From: Planctomycetota bacterium
GTDB lineage: Bacteria; Planctomycetota; UBA8742; UBA2392
Reading direction: 5' to 3'
DNA length: 64,000 nucleotides
NCBI GenBank assembly: GCA_019636215.1
Contig: JAHBXZ010000013.1
Location: 1-64,000, forward strand
The notes under the pieces were generated by a model, which made no database searches, was not told the origin of the DNA, and saw only the letters and a list, made by a program, of their open reading frames with translations. Both the position numbers and the translations under genes were made by a program. Positions 42,696 through 51,739 of this stretch are shown here, in pieces. Numbering within the stretch: the first letter of the stretch is position 1; every line of letters begins with the position of its first letter.

Positions 42696-44618
42696 ATGCG
42701 CTGGCTGACTTCGATGTTGCTGCTGGGCTGTTTGTCCTGCGCGTTTCTGGCTGTGGCCTGCGCCGGCGGCGACGGCGGCAAGGACAGTGGACCCGGCGGT
42801 GGAGGATTTACCCCGCTGGTTCTGGCCCCGGACACCCTGCCCGATGGCACCGTTGGCGGCGCTTATGCGCAGACCTTGACTGTGACCGGCAGCAACGGCC
42901 CGTTTGTGTGGGCGTTGGCCTCTGGCGGGTTGCCGCCGGGGCTGGCGCTGGACACGGCCAGCACAACGGCCAGTTGCGCATTGACGGGCATTCCCACGGC
43001 GCCGGGCGGCTTCAACTTCACAGTGCTGGTGTCGGACGGCGTACTGGCCGACGCCGTCAGTTACACAGTGAATGTGCAGACAGTATCCGGCAGCGGCCTG
43101 GCCATCACCACCGTCGCGCTGCCGGGCGCGACCGTGAACGCCGCGTACAATTTTGCGTTGCAGGCAACAGGAGGTGCCGGTGCCCTGACCTGGAGCATCG
43201 TTTCAGGAACCCTGGCGCCCGGATTGTCACTTTCGGGCGGCGGAGTCATCAGCGGCACGCCCTTTGTCACCGGTGCCTGGAGCATCACCGCAAAGGTTGA
43301 TGACGGCACGGACACCGCCGTACGCGCGCTGACCCTGAACGTGAACGGTGTTACAGGCAGCGCGACGGTAGAACAGCAACTGCGCCAGCTGATCCAGCAG
43401 CAGGGCATTGTCGGCCTGAACACCAACAACCTTCCCAACCTCAATGCCGCGCAGGTGGAACTTGGGCGGCTGCTGTTCTTTGACAAGATTCTCAGCGGCA
43501 CGCAGGACGTGGCCTGCGCGACCTGCCATCACCCTTCTTTGAACACGGGCGACCGGCTGAATTTGAGCATCGGCGTGGGTGGCACGGGCGGCATCGGCGT
43601 TGGCCGTGATCACCCCAGCAAGGTGTTCATTCCGCGCAACGCCCAGCCGATCTACAACATCGGCATGTTCCCGGAAGTGTTCTGGGACAAGCGGGTCGGC
43701 CGTCCGCCCCCGCCCCCGGGTTCGCCGCCGCCGCCCCCGGGTTCACCGCCGCCCCCGACCCAGACGCCCGAAGGCCAGACAAACCTGGCCCCGGACGAAG
43801 CCCAGGCGCTGTTTCCGCTGACCAGCCTGACGGAGATGCGGGGCACCGGGCACAGCCTGGACGGGCTGGCCAATGGTGCGTACCGCGATGCGCTGGTGGC
43901 GCGCCTTGGCACGCACAGCGAGTACGTAACCCGGTTCAACGCCGCGTTCGGTGCCGGGCAGATGAACGTGAACAACATGGTGCGTGCGATTGCGCAATAT
44001 GAACGCAGCCAGACATTCATCAATGCGCCCTGGGATCGTTACCTGCGCGGAGATGCCAACGCCCTGACCGACCAGCAGAAGCGCGGCGCCCAGATGTTCT
44101 TCGGCCCGGCTCGCTGCGGCACATGCCACAATGGGCCTCTGCTGACTAACTTCACGGTGCACAACATCGGCATACCGCAGTTCGGGCCGGGCATGGGCAA
44201 CGGCACCAGCGGGCACGAAGACTTCGGGTTTGAAAACGTCTCGGGTAACCCGCAGCACCGTTTTCAGTTCCGGGTGCCCAGCCTGCGCAACGTGGCCTTC
44301 ACGGCCCCGTACATGCACAACGGTGCGTTCATGACACTGAACGAGGTTCTGGTGCACTACCGCGACAAGGCTGCAAGCACCAATGCGTATACCGGCGCGA
44401 ACATGACCCAGGCGACGGACCTGATGCCGACGCTGCTGCCGACGACGCCCGTGCTGGCCAACCTGAGTACGCTGTTCACGCAGGTTCCCAACACCCTGAC
44501 CCCCGGGCAGCTGTCAGACCTGGAGGCCTTCCTGCACACGCTGACAGACCCGGCAGCGATCAACCGCACCCAGGAGATCCCGGCTACCGTGCCCAGCGGG
44601 CTGACGGTCGACCGCTGA
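42696..44618 (+). CDS. Di-heme cytochrome c peroxidase-like lipoprotein with N-terminal Ig-like domains
   Basis: This is a 640-residue periplasmic or outer-membrane lipoprotein (signal LTSMLLLGCLSCAFLAVAC, lipobox AVAC). Residues about 40-220 are two putative Ig (He_PIG) domains (GTVGGAYAQTLTVTGSNGPF and GATVNAAYNFALQATGGAG). From about 240 follows a MauG/CcpA-type domain with two heme sites, CATCH (274-278) and CGTCH (474-478), and a likely axial region APYMHNGAFMTL. A Pro-Gly-Ser insertion (PPPPPGS repeated, 43702-43770) interrupts the domain after FWDKRVGR. Peroxide reduction or protein-cofactor oxidation is the family role. A terminator follows. Confidence 0.9.
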   Translation: MRWLTSMLLLGCLSCAFLAVACAGGDGGKDSGPGGGGFTPLVLAPDTLPDGTVGGAYAQTLTVTGSNGPFVWALASGGLPPGLALDTASTTASCALTGIPTAPGGFNFTVLVSDGVLADAVSYTVNVQTVSGSGLAITTVALPGATVNAAYNFALQATGGAGALTWSIVSGTLAPGLSLSGGGVISGTPFVTGAWSITAKVDDGTDTAVRALTLNVNGVTGSATVEQQLRQLIQQQGIVGLNTNNLPNLNAAQVELGRLLFFDKILSGTQDVACATCHHPSLNTGDRLNLSIGVGGTGGIGVGRDHPSKVFIPRNAQPIYNIGMFPEVFWDKRVGRPPPPPGSPPPPPGSPPPPTQTPEGQTNLAPDEAQALFPLTSLTEMRGTGHSLDGLANGAYRDALVARLGTHSEYVTRFNAAFGAGQMNVNNMVRAIAQYERSQTFINAPWDRYLRGDANALTDQQKRGAQMFFGPARCGTCHNGPLLTNFTVHNIGIPQFGPGMGNGTSGHEDFGFENVSGNPQHRFQFRVPSLRNVAFTAPYMHNGAFMTLNEVLVHYRDKAASTNAYTGANMTQATDLMPTLLPTTPVLANLSTLFTQVPNTLTPGQLSDLEAFLHTLTDPAAINRTQEIPATVPSGLTVDR

Positions 44619-44636
44619 CCTCAGCCCATCGGGACT

Positions 44637-44680
44637 GTCCCCCGCAAGTGCTTGCAGGAGCCTTGCGGGGGACTTGCATT
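44637..44680 (+). terminator. Terminator after the di-heme peroxidase gene
   Basis: A 12-bp stem (44637-44648 with 44662-44673) with a 13-base loop is followed by TTGCATTT, about 20 bp past the stop codon. Confidence 0.75.
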
Positions 44681-44780
44681 TGCCGGCCGAATGTACGGAA
44701 TACCCTGCCCCAACAAGCGGTTACATCGTTATCCTTCGGGGCTTGCCGGGCGACCGGCAGTGTTTTTTTGAACCGCAACC

Positions 44781-45893
44781 ATGCGCCTGATCGCGACAAC
44801 ATTCGCCGCGCTGTGTCTTTGTCTGCTCCTGGCAGGCTGCCCGTCGGGCGGCGGAAACGCCGCGCCCAAAGGGCCCCGCAAAGTCGCCTACCCGGTAGAA
44901 ACCGAGGTCATCACCGGCCGCAAACTGGATTACAAGATCACCGCGACCGGTACCGTTGAGGCCTTCGAAGTAGTTCAAGTCACGGCGCGGGTGGCCGGCA
45001 CAGTCGAAGAGCTGCTGTTTATCGAAGGCCAGACCGTTGCCGCCGGCCAGGTCCTGGCGCGAATTGAGCCACGCCGCTACGCGCTGGAGGTCGCATCCGC
45101 CAAGGCCGCCGAAAGCCGGGCCAAGGCGCAGTACGACGACGCCGAAGCCGGCCTGAAGCGCCGCACAGAGGCAGTGGCGAAATCCCCGACGGTGTTCTCG
45201 CCGGAAGAGATTGAGACCTGGAAGACCCGCACCGCCGTTGCCAAGGCCCAGTGGGTTGAAGAACAGGTCAGTGTGCAGCGCGCGGAACTGAACGAGGAGT
45301 ACGCGCGCCCGGTTTCGCCGGTGGCCGGGATCATCCAGACGCGCAGTGTCCGCACCGGCCAGTACGTTCAGCCCGGCGCGGTGATTGCGACTCTGATTCG
45401 CCGCGAACCATTGCTGCTGCGCTTTTCGGTGCCCGAACGCGATGCCTCAGCGCTGGATGTCGGGCAGATGGCCATGTTCACGGTCAACAACGTCAACCGC
45501 GAACTCCCCGCCAAGGTGATCCACGTTTCCGCCAGTGCCGAGGGTTCCGCGCGGCTGGTGCTGGTCACCGCCCAGGTGGATGCCGCGGCAAGCCAGCAGG
45601 TACGCCCGGGCGCGTTCGCGCAGGTCAGCGTGACTGTGGCCTCGCGCAGTGATGCGCCCACAGTGCCCGAGACCGCGATCCGCCCGAGCGCCGAGGGCTT
45701 CCTGGCCTACGTGGTGGAAGAAGGCGTGGCGCGCAAGCGCGTGGTGCAGATCGGGCTGCGCACCGCCGACGGCCGGGTCGAGATCAAGGAGGGCCTGAAG
45801 TCGGGCGAAACACTGGTGACGCGCGGCGGCGAGGCCTTGAGTGACGGCGCCAGTGTGCAGATTGGCGGCGCCAAGGGCGGGGCAGGCAAGTAG
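44781..45893 (+). CDS. RND efflux periplasmic adaptor lipoprotein
   Basis: This 370-residue membrane-fusion protein has a lipoprotein signal (LCLCLLLAGC, lipobox LAGC), so it is anchored in the inner membrane and links pump to outer-membrane channel. It shows the adaptor order: a beta/lipoyl half (ITATGTVEAFEVVQVTARVAG, EGQTVAAGQVLARIE), a short alpha-hairpin (about 95-140), the second lipoyl half (RPVSPVAGIIQTRSVRTGQYV) and the beta-barrel (LLRFSVPERDASALDVGQMA). It is followed 20 bp later by the pump gene, so the two form an operon. Confidence 0.93.
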   Translation: MRLIATTFAALCLCLLLAGCPSGGGNAAPKGPRKVAYPVETEVITGRKLDYKITATGTVEAFEVVQVTARVAGTVEELLFIEGQTVAAGQVLARIEPRRYALEVASAKAAESRAKAQYDDAEAGLKRRTEAVAKSPTVFSPEEIETWKTRTAVAKAQWVEEQVSVQRAELNEEYARPVSPVAGIIQTRSVRTGQYVQPGAVIATLIRREPLLLRFSVPERDASALDVGQMAMFTVNNVNRELPAKVIHVSASAEGSARLVLVTAQVDAAASQQVRPGAFAQVSVTVASRSDAPTVPETAIRPSAEGFLAYVVEEGVARKRVVQIGLRTADGRVEIKEGLKSGETLVTRGGEALSDGASVQIGGAKGGAGK

Positions 45894-45913
45894 GCAGCAG
45901 TCAGGGACATGGC

Positions 45914-48900
45914 ATGAAGATCACGGAAGTCTGCATCAATAAGCCTGTGCTGGCCTGGATGCTGATGATTGCCACGGTCGTGTTCGGGCTTGTGGCGGCC
46001 ACCCGCATCGGCGTAAGCCAGTTCCCGGACGTTGACTTCCCGACCATCACCATCACCGTGGACTGGCCCGGCGCAACGCCCGAGGCCATTGAGCAGGACG
46101 TTGTCGAAATCATTGAAGAAGCGGTCATGCAGGTGGAAGGCGTCAAGACGGTGAATTCGTCTTCGCGCCAGGGCAGTGGCCGCGTGACACTGGAACTGGA
46201 TCTTTCGCGCAACGTTGACGTGGCATTACAGGACGTGCAGACCAAAGTGGCGGGCGTCCAGCGCCGTCTGCCGCGCGACATTGACCCGCCTTCTGTTTCC
46301 AAGACCAACCCCGAGGACCAGCCGATCATGTGGATCGGCCTTTCCGGGCCGTTCTCGCGCCAGATGCTGGGTGACACCGCGCGCTATCGGCTCAAGGAGG
46401 CCCTGCAGACAGTGCCGGGCGTTGGCGAAGTCATCATGGGCGGTTACCTGGACCGCAACGTGCGGGTCTGGGTCAATGCCGACCGGCTGGATGAGAAAGG
46501 CCTGACTGTCACCGACGTGATCGCGGCACTGCAGCGAGAGCACGTGGAGATGCCCGCCGGGCAGCTGGAGACCGGCGGGCGCGAAGTCAACGTGCGCGTC
46601 CTGGGCGAGGCCCTGGATCTTGAGGCCCTGCGCCAGATCGTGGTGCGCGAGACCGGCGGCCAACCCGTGTACCTGCAGGATGTCGCGCTGGTGGAGGACG
46701 GGTTTGAGGACATCCGGCGATTTGCCCGCGTGGAAGGCGAACCCGCACAGGGCATGGGTATCAAGAAGCAGCGCGGCAGCAACGCCGTGGCCGTGGCCCA
46801 GGGCGTGCGCGCCAAGATGGATGAGTTGCGCCCCACGCTGCCGGAGGGCATGCAGCTGGGCATCAACTTTGACTCTTCGCGATTCATAGAAGAATCCGTC
46901 ACCCACATCGAGTTTGAGCTGATCCTGGCCGTGCTGCTTACGGCGCTGGTCTGCTGGGTGTTCCTGGGCAGCCTTTCCAGCACCTTGAACGTGGTGCTGG
47001 CAATCCCGATGTCGCTGCTGGGTACAATCGCGATCATTTACTTCCTGGGCTTTACGCTGAACACCTTCACGCTGCTGGCGTTGTCACTGTGTGTCGGCAT
47101 TGTCGTCGACGACGCGATCATGGTGATGGAGAACATTTTCCGTCACGCCGAAGAAGGCAAACCCATGAAGGTCGCGGCCTATGAAGGCACGCGAGAGATT
47201 GCCTTTGCGGCGCTGGCGGCCACCGTGGCGGTGATTGCGATCTTTGTGCCCGTGGTGTTCATGGAAGGCGTGATCGGGCGGTTCTTTCTGCAGTTCGGCG
47301 TGACGCTGAGCATCGCGGTTGCCCTGAGTTACGTCGAGGCCGTCACGCTGGCGCCGGCGCGATGCGCACGGCTGCTTTCGGCCCAGCACGAGACGCGCAA
47401 CTGGCTTGGCCGCGTAATGGACCGCGGCTTTGAGTCACTCAAGCGCGTCTACACCTGGCTGCTGGTGCGGTCGCTCAAGCGACCCGGGCTGGTGCTGGCC
47501 GGGGCAGTGGCCGTGTTCGGCGGGGCGGTGTACGTGCTGATGACCCTGCCCGGCGAGTTCGTGCCCAGCCAGGACCAGAGCCGCCTGATGGTGCGTGTGA
47601 CCACGGCCGTGGGCAGCGACATCCATGAAACCGACAAGCTGTTCCGCAAAGTCGAGGCCGTGCTGCACAGCAAGCCCGAGATCCAGCGCGCCTTTGTGAA
47701 CGTGGGCGGCTTTGGCGGCAGCGGCGCGAACTCGGGCGTGGTGTTCGTGACGCTGGTCCCGAAGAACCAGCGCGCAGTAACCCAGAACCAGTTCGCCGCC
47801 ACCCTGCGCCGCGAGCTCAACGCCATTGCCGGCGTGAAGGCCGTGGTGCAGGACCTCAGCCAGCAGGGTTTCACGGCCCAGCGCGGCTTCCCGATCGAGT
47901 TTTCGGTGCGCGGGTCGGACTGGGATAAGCTGGTTGAGCTGGCCAACAATCTGGAAGACAAACTGCGCGCCACCGGCAAGGTGGTGGACCTGGACAGTGA
48001 CTACGAAATCGGCCAGCCCGAACTGCGCATTGAGCCCGAGCGCGACCGCGCCGCCGACCAGCGCGTTTCCATGAACGACATCGGCGTGACGCTGAACTCG
48101 CTGGTGGGCGGCGTGCGTGTGGGCAAGTTCAGCCAGAACGGGCGACGCCTGGATGTGCGACTGCGCCTGCTGGCCGGCCAGCGTTCGAGGCCCGAAGACA
48201 TCCGCCGCCTGAATGTGCGCACGGCCGACGGCACAATGATGCCGCTTTCGGCGCTTGTCACGCAGGTGGAACAACCCGCCCTGCAAAGCATCATCCGCAA
48301 GGATCGCGAACGCGCCATCAGCCTGTTTGCCAACGTCGCGCCCGGAGAAAACCAGGCCGACATTCTCAAGTACGTTGAATCCGAACTGGGCAAAGAACTT
48401 CCCACCGGCTATCGCGTGGTGCTGGGCGGCGCCAGCACGGCCTACCGCGACAGCTTCTCAAGCCTGCTGTTTGCACTGGTGCTGGGCGTGATTGTGGCCT
48501 ACATGGTGCTGGCAAGCCAGTTCAACAGCTTCCTGCACCCGATTACCGTGCTGACCATCCTGCCATTGAGCATCGCGGGCGCGGCGTTTGCCCTGCTGAT
48601 CTCCGGCAACACGCTGAACATCTTCAGCATGATCGGGCTGCTGCTGCTGATGGGCATCGTCAAGAAGAACTCGATCATCCTGATTGACTACACTCTGCAG
48701 CTGAAGGCCAGGGGTATGAGCTCCCTTGAGGCCGTCAGCCGAGCCGGGCCGGTGCGACTGCGCCCGATTCTGATGACCAGCACCGCCACCTTGATGGCCG
48801 CCGTGCCGGCAGCCGTGGGACTTGGCCAGGGCAGTGAAGTGCGCACACCCATGGCCATCGGCGTGATCGGCGGTGTGCTGCTGTCGACGCTGCTGAGCCT

Positions 48901-49045
48901 GCTGGTGGTGCCGTGTTTCTACATCTTCACGGACCGCATCCAGCAGAAGCTGGCAGGTCTGCGCAAGCGTAAACCCGGCGAATCCGCCGTGCAGCAGGAA
49001 CTGCCGCCCCACGACAGCGACCCCGGCCACACGCCAGTGCCGTAG
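45914..49045 (+). CDS. RND multidrug efflux pump, AcrB/MexB-type permease
   Basis: This 1043-residue inner-membrane proton antiporter of the HAE1 class has the complete two-fold architecture. It shows first helix VLAWMLMIATVVFGLVA, periplasmic porter domains, the proton-relay pair Asp399-Asp400 in GIVVDDAIMVMEN, and the second helix bundle ending in MGIVKKNSIILIDY and PVRLRPILMTS. Length is as expected (1020-1050). Together with the upstream adaptor it exports drugs, bile-like amphiphiles or metabolites; the class cannot fix the substrate. No TolC-type channel or regulator gene lies nearby. Confidence 0.96.
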   Translation: MKITEVCINKPVLAWMLMIATVVFGLVAATRIGVSQFPDVDFPTITITVDWPGATPEAIEQDVVEIIEEAVMQVEGVKTVNSSSRQGSGRVTLELDLSRNVDVALQDVQTKVAGVQRRLPRDIDPPSVSKTNPEDQPIMWIGLSGPFSRQMLGDTARYRLKEALQTVPGVGEVIMGGYLDRNVRVWVNADRLDEKGLTVTDVIAALQREHVEMPAGQLETGGREVNVRVLGEALDLEALRQIVVRETGGQPVYLQDVALVEDGFEDIRRFARVEGEPAQGMGIKKQRGSNAVAVAQGVRAKMDELRPTLPEGMQLGINFDSSRFIEESVTHIEFELILAVLLTALVCWVFLGSLSSTLNVVLAIPMSLLGTIAIIYFLGFTLNTFTLLALSLCVGIVVDDAIMVMENIFRHAEEGKPMKVAAYEGTREIAFAALAATVAVIAIFVPVVFMEGVIGRFFLQFGVTLSIAVALSYVEAVTLAPARCARLLSAQHETRNWLGRVMDRGFESLKRVYTWLLVRSLKRPGLVLAGAVAVFGGAVYVLMTLPGEFVPSQDQSRLMVRVTTAVGSDIHETDKLFRKVEAVLHSKPEIQRAFVNVGGFGGSGANSGVVFVTLVPKNQRAVTQNQFAATLRRELNAIAGVKAVVQDLSQQGFTAQRGFPIEFSVRGSDWDKLVELANNLEDKLRATGKVVDLDSDYEIGQPELRIEPERDRAADQRVSMNDIGVTLNSLVGGVRVGKFSQNGRRLDVRLRLLAGQRSRPEDIRRLNVRTADGTMMPLSALVTQVEQPALQSIIRKDRERAISLFANVAPGENQADILKYVESELGKELPTGYRVVLGGASTAYRDSFSSLLFALVLGVIVAYMVLASQFNSFLHPITVLTILPLSIAGAAFALLISGNTLNIFSMIGLLLLMGIVKKNSIILIDYTLQLKARGMSSLEAVSRAGPVRLRPILMTSTATLMAAVPAAVGLGQGSEVRTPMAIGVIGGVLLSTLLSLLVVPCFYIFTDRIQQKLAGLRKRKPGESAVQQELPPHDSDPGHTPVP

Positions 49046-49062
49046 CCGGTCTTCCAGAAAGC

Positions 49063-49094
49063 GCGGGCAATACGGGTGGTTGCGTATTGCCCGC
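49063..49094. terminator. Bidirectional hairpin between convergent genes
   Basis: A perfect 12-bp stem (49063-49074 with 49083-49094, 8-base loop) lies between the RND pump stop (+) and the Kelch lipoprotein stop (-). No long T tract follows on either strand, so its efficiency is uncertain. Confidence 0.65.
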
Positions 49095-49113
49095 TTGGTA
49101 TTGCCGTCTCTGG

Positions 49114-51654
49114 CTATGGGTGATAGCGCAGATTCGCTGGCTGCGTCTCGGTGCCGTGGCCGATGCCCGAAATGATCCACAGCGTGCCATCGTGGGCCAC
49201 GCCGCCACCAAAGCCAGTGCCCCAGTCGGCGTCGCAAAGACGTGTGACCGTGCCACCGACCCCGCCGCCGTTGGGTTCAAAGCTGTGCAGGCGCTTGGTG
49301 CCGGTGGGCACGGCCTGGCCGTCCCAGCCGCACCAGATGTACAGCTTGCCGCCCAGTGTGGCGAACATGGGGTAGTACACGGCCTCGCTGAGATGCGGGA
49401 ACTGGCTTGCATCGGCTGTCGCCAGCGCCGGGTTGGTAGATGTAGGGTCCGGCTGGATCATCTGGATGCCCGTGCTGGGCGCGCCACCGCTGCCGGTCTG
49501 GCCAGCTGTGCCAATGCGTCCCGCCACAATGTAGATGCGGCCATTGAGCATGCTGACAGCCGGAAAGCGAACAGGCGCATAGGGGTTGCTGTCCAGCTTG
49601 CGGTACCAGGTTCCGCTGCCCGCGCCCGTGGTCGGGCATTCGAACATCAGCACGGCATTGTGGTACTTCATGCCAAAGGTGCCCGCGCCGATGCCGTCTT
49701 CAATGTGATAGCGGCCGCCCACCAGATAGATGCGGTCGTCGGCGTCACTGGCGGCGTCGTTCACCGCAAGCCCGAACTCGGCCCAGCCCTTGATGGTCAG
49801 GCCGGTTTCACTGCCCGGCAGACTGGCCACCAGTTCCCAGTTGGTGGTCAACGGGTGCGAAAGTGCCACGCCCGCGCCGTCGGCCACCTGAAGGCGTTCC
49901 ACGCCGGTGAAGAAATCGCCCACGGAATGGCCGCCGCTGGCCGCGCCAATTTCGCCGCCCAGCACATAAAGGTAGCCGCCGTAACTGTGCTGCACGAACA
50001 CTGCCCCGTGATAGCGGCGCGGGAACAGCAGGTTCTTGCCCACGTCCTTGAACTTGAACTGTTCGGCCGCCGGGATGCCCGCGCGGTCTGTCTGGAAAAT
50101 GTGCAGCCGATCCAGCGTGTCGTTGGTGCGCCCGCCCAGCACATAAATCGCGCCTTCGGTGGGGTAGGCCGGGTGCGGGGCCACGACCATGGCATCGCCG
50201 TAGGCCTCAAAGATCGGGTTGCTGGTGCCGTTGAACAGGCGGCGCTCACCCTTGACCTGCCAGAAGTCGCCCGCGTTGGAATCAAAAAAGCGCACGCGGA
50301 TTGCGCGCTGGGCAGAAAGCGACCCGTCCTGCACACGCACCACAAAGTCGTACATGCCAAACTGTGTCGGGGTGCCGGTGAAGCGGCCATCGCTGGTCAG
50401 CGTCACGCCCGCGGGCAATGTGCCCGAAACCAGCGACCACTGCGGAGCCGCGGGGGCAGCGCCCTGGTTGGTGGCCACAATCTGGGTGTTGATGGCCGCG
50501 CCTGAGGGGCTGTCGATGTCCAGCTTTTCGCTGGCAATCGTCAGGTCATTGAACGTGACCCGGAAGCTGTAGGCGTTGCGGTTCCACAGGCTGGCCGCCG
50601 GGTCGCCGGGGGCGCGCACTTCCAGGTAGTAATAGCCCGCACCCAGCGCGCCACTGAGCGGCGCGTTGTGATACTCAATCACCGCGTCGTCTGTGCCAAA
50701 AGCGTTGCTGCTGGCCACAATGCTTACGGCATGGCTTGGCGGGCCGGCATAGCGCCACAGGTACACATCAAGGTCGCCCACCAGGTCGCGGAAGAAGACT
50801 TCGACCTTGATCGTCCCCACCACACCGGTGTTGAACTTGAAGAAGTCGCTGGCATCGGGCACGGTGATGTTCTGGTCGCTGTTGAGTGTCAGCGGCTCCG
50901 ATTGCACATGGCGGTCGGCCATGGTCAAGCGGCCCACGGGTGTGCTGCCGGCGAGAATCTGCGTCGCCGTGCCAGTGGTGTTGTTCAGGGCTGCTGCGTC
51001 AAAGGCGTCCTGGGTGTAGGTAAAGGGGATGCTTTCGTAAACCACCAGGTCCAGCCCGGCCACATGCAGTTGCGCCGCGCCAACGTACAGGCCGACCGCC
51101 ACTTCGAACAGGCCGCTTTGGGTTGCACTACCTGTAAACCCACCTCCGCTGCTGAAACTGATGCCGGCCGGAAGTGTGCCCCCGACAAGCGCGAAAGTAA
51201 CGATCTGGCCTGTGGGCGCGTTGTGCTGCAACTGCGCCGCGTAGGGCTGGCTCTTGATGCCGCGCGGCAGCGCGCTGGTGGTAATGACTGGCGCCGCTAG
51301 AACGTCAAACAGGATTGAGACATGCGCCGTTCTGGCCGCGGCATCCGTTGCCGTCACTTCGATGGTGGTGCTGCCCGTGACAGTAGGTGTTCCGGTGACG
51401 AGTCCCCCCGCAGAGAGCCCCAGCCATGCCGGCGGTGTGTAGCCATTGGAGAAAGCCCATCCCACCGGGGCCGAGCCGTTGGCACTGTTGAACTGAAAGG
51501 TGTAAGGCACGCCAACTATGGCATCGGGCATGGTTGTGTTGACGATGACAAAGGCCTGGCTTGTGCTGTCGCGCTTGGAGCCGGAATCGCCGCCGCAGGC
51601 GGCAAGCGACAGCACAAGCGGAGCAAGCACAAGAAGTGACCGAAGAAACCGCAT
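49114..51654 (-). CDS. Kelch-repeat lipoprotein with Ig-like and PPC-like domains
   Basis: This 846-residue lipoprotein (signal FLRSLLVLAPLVLSLAAC, lipobox LAAC) starts at the ATG that follows a strong AAGGAG; a longer frame begins 33 bp upstream. Residues about 25-210 hold two putative Ig domains (GVPYTFQFNSANGSAPVGWAF, SQPYAAQLQHNAPTG). Residues about 225-370 resemble a bacterial pre-peptidase C-terminal (PPC) domain (FFKFNTGVVGTIKVEVFFRD, GYYYLEVRAPG). Another Ig domain follows, then about 480-846 are Kelch/galactose-oxidase-like propeller repeats (GAIYVLGGRTNDTLDRL, GYLYVLGGEIGAASGGH, GRIYIVAGRIG). Likely surface carbohydrate or protein binding. Confidence 0.85.
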   Translation of the reverse strand: MRFLRSLLVLAPLVLSLAACGGDSGSKRDSTSQAFVIVNTTMPDAIVGVPYTFQFNSANGSAPVGWAFSNGYTPPAWLGLSAGGLVTGTPTVTGSTTIEVTATDAAARTAHVSILFDVLAAPVITTSALPRGIKSQPYAAQLQHNAPTGQIVTFALVGGTLPAGISFSSGGGFTGSATQSGLFEVAVGLYVGAAQLHVAGLDLVVYESIPFTYTQDAFDAAALNNTTGTATQILAGSTPVGRLTMADRHVQSEPLTLNSDQNITVPDASDFFKFNTGVVGTIKVEVFFRDLVGDLDVYLWRYAGPPSHAVSIVASSNAFGTDDAVIEYHNAPLSGALGAGYYYLEVRAPGDPAASLWNRNAYSFRVTFNDLTIASEKLDIDSPSGAAINTQIVATNQGAAPAAPQWSLVSGTLPAGVTLTSDGRFTGTPTQFGMYDFVVRVQDGSLSAQRAIRVRFFDSNAGDFWQVKGERRLFNGTSNPIFEAYGDAMVVAPHPAYPTEGAIYVLGGRTNDTLDRLHIFQTDRAGIPAAEQFKFKDVGKNLLFPRRYHGAVFVQHSYGGYLYVLGGEIGAASGGHSVGDFFTGVERLQVADGAGVALSHPLTTNWELVASLPGSETGLTIKGWAEFGLAVNDAASDADDRIYLVGGRYHIEDGIGAGTFGMKYHNAVLMFECPTTGAGSGTWYRKLDSNPYAPVRFPAVSMLNGRIYIVAGRIGTAGQTGSGGAPSTGIQMIQPDPTSTNPALATADASQFPHLSEAVYYPMFATLGGKLYIWCGWDGQAVPTGTKRLHSFEPNGGGVGGTVTRLCDADWGTGFGGGVAHDGTLWIISGIGHGTETQPANLRYHP

Positions 51655-51695
51655 GAAACGCTCCTTTATCCTGAGACTCATTATCATCTGGTGGT

Positions 51696-51730
51696 GAAAA
51701 TGAGCCCGGCGGAAATCCCGTCCGCCGGGC
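51696..51730 (-). terminator. Terminator after the second Kelch gene
   Basis: A 10-bp stem (51704-51713 with 51721-51730, 7-base loop) reads on the minus strand as a GC hairpin followed by TCATTTTC, 9 bp past the stop of the gene at 51740-53746. Confidence 0.8.
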
Positions 51731-51739
51731 GCTGGTGGA

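Noticed and set aside
43702..43770. Frameshift or low-quality sequence in the peroxidase gene at the CCGCCCCCG repeats
   Set aside because: The frame remains open with consistent PPPPPGS units and the domain resumes with conserved sequence, so it is a true in-frame insertion as given.
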